Positions 30,618-32,876 of a DNA stretch of 32,876 bases are shown here, in pieces. The notes below the pieces were generated by a model. The model did not search any database, was not told where the DNA came from, and worked only from the letters and a program-made list of their open reading frames with translations. This stretch comes from Oscillospiraceae bacterium (GTDB lineage Bacteria > Bacillota > Clostridia > Oscillospirales > Acutalibacteraceae): contig CADAVL010000007.1 of NCBI GenBank assembly GCA_902791335.1, forward strand, positions 1 to 32,876, read 5' to 3'. The position numbers and the translations under genes are program-made. Position 1 is the first letter of the stretch, and every line of letters begins with the position of its first letter.

Positions 30618-31955
30618 TTATCCGACTGTGATTTTTTCGAGCGGCAGCTTTGATCCGCTCTGATTTTTGTTGGAAATCGCCGCGTAAATCAGGGTAAGTC
30701 CGCCGACTCTGCCGAGATACATCAAGACGATCAAAATAAGCTGAGAAAGAACACCGAGCTGCGGTGTGATTCCAAGGGTAAGCCCGACCGTTCCGACAGC
30801 GGACGCCGTTTCGTAAAGGCAGGTGCTAAGCGGCAGACCTTCTGCCGTGCTGATAACAATGCCGCCGACAAAAAACAGCAGGAAATACATTACGGCAACG
30901 GCTGCGGCGTTTTTCACTGCCGAACCGTCAATGCGCCTGCCGCAGACTTCGGCATCGTCCTTTTTGCGACAGACGGAGAATGCACTCAGAATCAGAACGG
31001 CAAGCGTGGTCGTTTTCATACCGCCTGCCGTGGAGCCGGGCGATCCGCCGACAAGCATCAGCAGAATCATAATTGCCTTGGAAGAACCGGTCATAGCGGG
31101 AAGATCAGCGGTATTGAAACCGGCGGTTCTCGGTGTGACAGACTGAAAAAGCGACGCAAGAATCCTTTCGCCGAGCGGAAGCCCCGTAAAATCACAGAAG
31201 AAAAAGAATACTGCAGGGGCAATAATGAGGATCGCCGTTGTTGCCAATATGACCTTGCTCTGCATACGGTATTTTTTGAAATGCCACTTGTTTGTACAGA
31301 TATCGTCCCATGTCAAAAAGCCGATACCGCCTATGATGATCAAAAAAATAACGGCAATGTTTATCGTCGGATCCCCTATATATCCCGTAAGAGACGGGTA
31401 TTTGTTTTCGGCGGTGCCGAGTATGTCAAATCCGGCGTTGCAAAAGGCGGAAACCGAATGAAACGCCGCCATCCAAATTCCCTTGATACCGAATTTTCCG
31501 CAAAATGTCGGCAGCATGACGATCATTCCGATAAGCTCGATCAAAAAAGTTCCCCGTACAATAAAGCGGGTCAGGCGGACGATCCCGCCGACCTTCGGGG
31601 CAGAGATGGCGTCCTGCATGGTACTGCGCTGCATCAGCGATATTTTTCTGCCGGACAGCATAGCGAAAAATGCCGCAACTGTTACAACACCGAGCCCGCC
31701 TATCTGGATCAGCAGCAGTATTACCGTCTGCCCGAAAGCGGACCAATAACTGCCCGTATCCTGCACGACCAGCCCCGTAACGCAAACGGCGGAGGTCGAT
31801 GTGAACAGCGCCTCGTGAAACGGCGTAACAACTCCGGCAGTCGATGAAAACGGCAGCATCAATATCAGCGCTCCAGGCACTATGACGCCGGCAAAGCCCA
31901 GAACGATCAGCTTAAAGGATGACAATCGCTTTTTTCTATGTGTAATTTCAAGCAT
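30618..31955 (-). CDS. ktrB: KtrB/TrkH-type potassium transporter
   Basis: 445 residues; ATG at 31955 with AGGAGAAG upstream. The four pore loops of the family are visible in order: TSTSAVCVTGLV, SVSAFCNAGFDIL, SVTPRTAGFNTADL and ASAVGTVGLTLGI, each with the selectivity-filter glycine. The flanking hydrophobic segments fit the eight-helix membrane core. It moves potassium inward, coupled to sodium or the membrane potential, together with KtrA. It is the first gene of the potassium operon and follows a regulatory region with 11-base repeats. Confidence 0.92.
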   Translation of the reverse strand: MLEITHRKKRLSSFKLIVLGFAGVIVPGALILMLPFSSTAGVVTPFHEALFTSTSAVCVTGLVVQDTGSYWSAFGQTVILLLIQIGGLGVVTVAAFFAMLSGRKISLMQRSTMQDAISAPKVGGIVRLTRFIVRGTFLIELIGMIVMLPTFCGKFGIKGIWMAAFHSVSAFCNAGFDILGTAENKYPSLTGYIGDPTINIAVIFLIIIGGIGFLTWDDICTNKWHFKKYRMQSKVILATTAILIIAPAVFFFFCDFTGLPLGERILASLFQSVTPRTAGFNTADLPAMTGSSKAIMILLMLVGGSPGSTAGGMKTTTLAVLILSAFSVCRKKDDAEVCGRRIDGSAVKNAAAVAVMYFLLFFVGGIVISTAEGLPLSTCLYETASAVGTVGLTLGITPQLGVLSQLILIVLMYLGRVGGLTLIYAAISNKNQSGSKLPLEKITVG

Positions 31956-31988
31956 ATATACTTCTCCTGTTTCTGCTTGTTTACATAG

Positions 31989-32053
31989 AGTATACCGTGA
32001 AATATAAAAAAACGGTGTAATGATTCGGCGCTCTGTATTAAGATTGCATTAAG
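31989..32053 (-). promoter_or_regulatory. ktrB promoter with 11-bp-spaced CTTAAT repeats
   Basis: Read leftward, a -10 box TATACT (31994-31989) has no good -35. Some 43 bases further upstream CTTAAT occurs twice (32053-32048 and 32042-32037) with an 11-base period. Direct repeats at 11-base spacing are the usual binding pattern of OmpR/KdpE-type regulators, and kdpE is in this operon. Confidence 0.4.
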
Positions 32054-32119
32054 GCGCTCATTCTTTGAAAAAACAGTGCAGAGTATAGCAAACGGCACAG
32101 ACAAAGGCAGATCGTTTGA

Positions 32120-32446
32120 AAGCAGAAAGGTCTTACCCAAGAAGAACTTGCAAACGCCCTCGGTGTAACAAACCAGGCGGTTTCAAAATGGGAATCAGTA
32201 CAATGTTGTCCGGATATTCAGCTTCTACCCGATCTCGCAAAAATCTTTGATGTTTCGATTGATGAGTTGATCGGATACAAGTCAACTGAAGGATTGGGAG
32301 ATATTTGCCTTAAAATCAAAGAGTATTTTTCTGCGTTGCCGGAAAAGAAAGCGTTTGAAAACGCATACCGTATTGCGGCATTACCTCATGAAATAGCATC
32401 GACCGACGGATACAAGAAAACCGTTCTGTGGCCGCGCCCACAGTGA
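32120..32446 (+). pseudogene. Decayed XRE-family regulator
   Basis: The frame opens right after an in-frame TGA and begins inside the helix-turn-helix: KQKGLTQEELANALGVTNQA then VSKWESVQCCPDIQLLPDLA and IFDVSIDELIGY, a clear XRE domain of the Clostridia type. The first ~12 residues of the domain are out of frame or missing (QIV then stop). After the HTH the frame continues for about 55 residues and ends in sequence that belongs to the next pseudogene. No start codon with a ribosome site exists. It is a relic. Confidence 0.75.
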
Positions 32447-32802
32447 TGCTGCCGTGCAGCGGTGTTGTCAGCGGGTTTTCGGTGAGTGGTGCGGAGCTTG
32501 AAAAATGGCTTTTAAAGACCACACCGATTGCAAATCACCTTGCAGAAAACGCCATAAGAGAAGCCGAGCACTATGCCAAAGGCAGACCGTGAACCAGAGT
32601 GATCTGGGACGTCACGGCGGTGGCCTGGCTTTTAAACGACAATGATCGGTATATGCTTTCAAGAGTTTGCAACGTGCGGCTGCCGCAAAAAAACGGAAAG
32701 TATGAAAGTGAACCGATAAAGAAGAAAATGTGCTATGTATATTATATCAAACGCGATCAATTAATGTATGATCTTTTTAAAAAGCTGAGGAATGAGGCGT
32801 GA
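32410..32802 (+). pseudogene. C-terminal relic of a nucleoside hydrolase
   Basis: In one frame from about 32,410: VMLPCSGVVSGFSVSGAELE, then TTPIANHLAENAIREAEHYA, then an in-frame TGA at 32590 where the family has Trp, then TRVIWDVTAVAWLL and YVYYIKRDQLMYDLFKKL to a TGA at 32800. These are C-terminal segments of inosine-uridine-type nucleoside hydrolases. The N-terminal half with the catalytic aspartates is absent. Upstream it runs directly into the XRE relic, so a deletion joined the two. Confidence 0.75.
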
Positions 32803-32876
32803 AAGTGGGACGGCGGACAGGCGGGATAAAAACCGGCCCGAACGTTCGGAAAGCCTTCAAAAAATCCGTTTATTTA

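Noticed and set aside
32590..32592. TGA read as Trp (recoded genetic code)
   Set aside because: The TGA stands at a usual Trp position in the nucleoside hydrolase relic. But TGA ends many intact genes here (for example Rep, yefM and the first chrA frame), and the relic is already truncated, so it is a nonsense mutation.

Overview
The window is an integrated, temperate, podovirus-like prophage (left edge to about 25,874) followed by seven kilobases of host chromosome. The host looks like a low-to-mid-GC Firmicute, most likely a gut Clostridium-class organism. This rests on strong Gram-positive ribosome sites (AAAGGAGG type), TTG and GTG starts, KtrAB/KdpDE potassium genes and the style of the prophage genes. 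The species cannot be named from sequence alone.

Prophage, read in the direction of its main (leftward) transcription. At the right end sit a tyrosine integrase (24,609-25,631, +), direct repeats that look like integrase arm sites, and the 3' end of a tRNA gene (probably tRNA-Leu, 25,849-25,874) that forms one attachment junction. The complete tRNA gene and the other junction must lie left of the window. Next come a YefM/YoeB toxin-antitoxin pair with a textbook promoter and TGTACA operator, an ImmA-type metallopeptidase, and an XRE repressor read in the opposite direction. Between the repressor and the early genes is a compact genetic switch: two divergent promoters whose -35 boxes overlap, each covered by an 18-bp palindrome with a shared TGCA centre. 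The early region holds small HTH proteins, a DUF4406-like protein and several unknown proteins. It also holds two inverted-repeat-bounded inserts (21,636-21,808 and 22,047-22,469); the larger carries its own promoter, a 48-residue ORF and a terminator on the opposite strand. A two-gene rightward cargo unit (AbrB-like protein plus an unknown partner with a frameshift in an A-run) interrupts the leftward genes at 18.8-19.4 kb.

Then follow an HUH-type replication protein, a small sigma-region-4-like late regulator, a 300-bp non-coding region with a likely activator-dependent late promoter, and the packaging and virion genes. These are small and large terminase, a small membrane protein, scaffold, major capsid, a 51-residue protein, portal (unusually placed after the capsid gene), a connector, a large stabilisation/tail-hub-like protein, a coiled-coil probable ejection protein, and a giant polyvalent protein. 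That last protein has at least 2,373 residues and runs off the window. It carries a zinc-peptidase HELTH motif, glycine/alanine-rich hydrophobic segments and a 7-residue tandem repeat. No DNA polymerase, tail fibre or lysis gene is visible; the latter two probably lie further left.

Host region. Leftward genes ktrB, ktrA, a small membrane protein, kdpD and kdpE form a potassium uptake and sensing operon. The KdpD is short: it lacks the usual N-terminal KdpD domain and begins at a universal-stress-protein domain that carries a match to the published c-di-AMP-binding motif. An Lgt-like N-terminal fragment and a frameshifted chromate-transporter gene follow. The right end of the window is a graveyard of two decayed genes, an XRE regulator and a nucleoside hydrolase.
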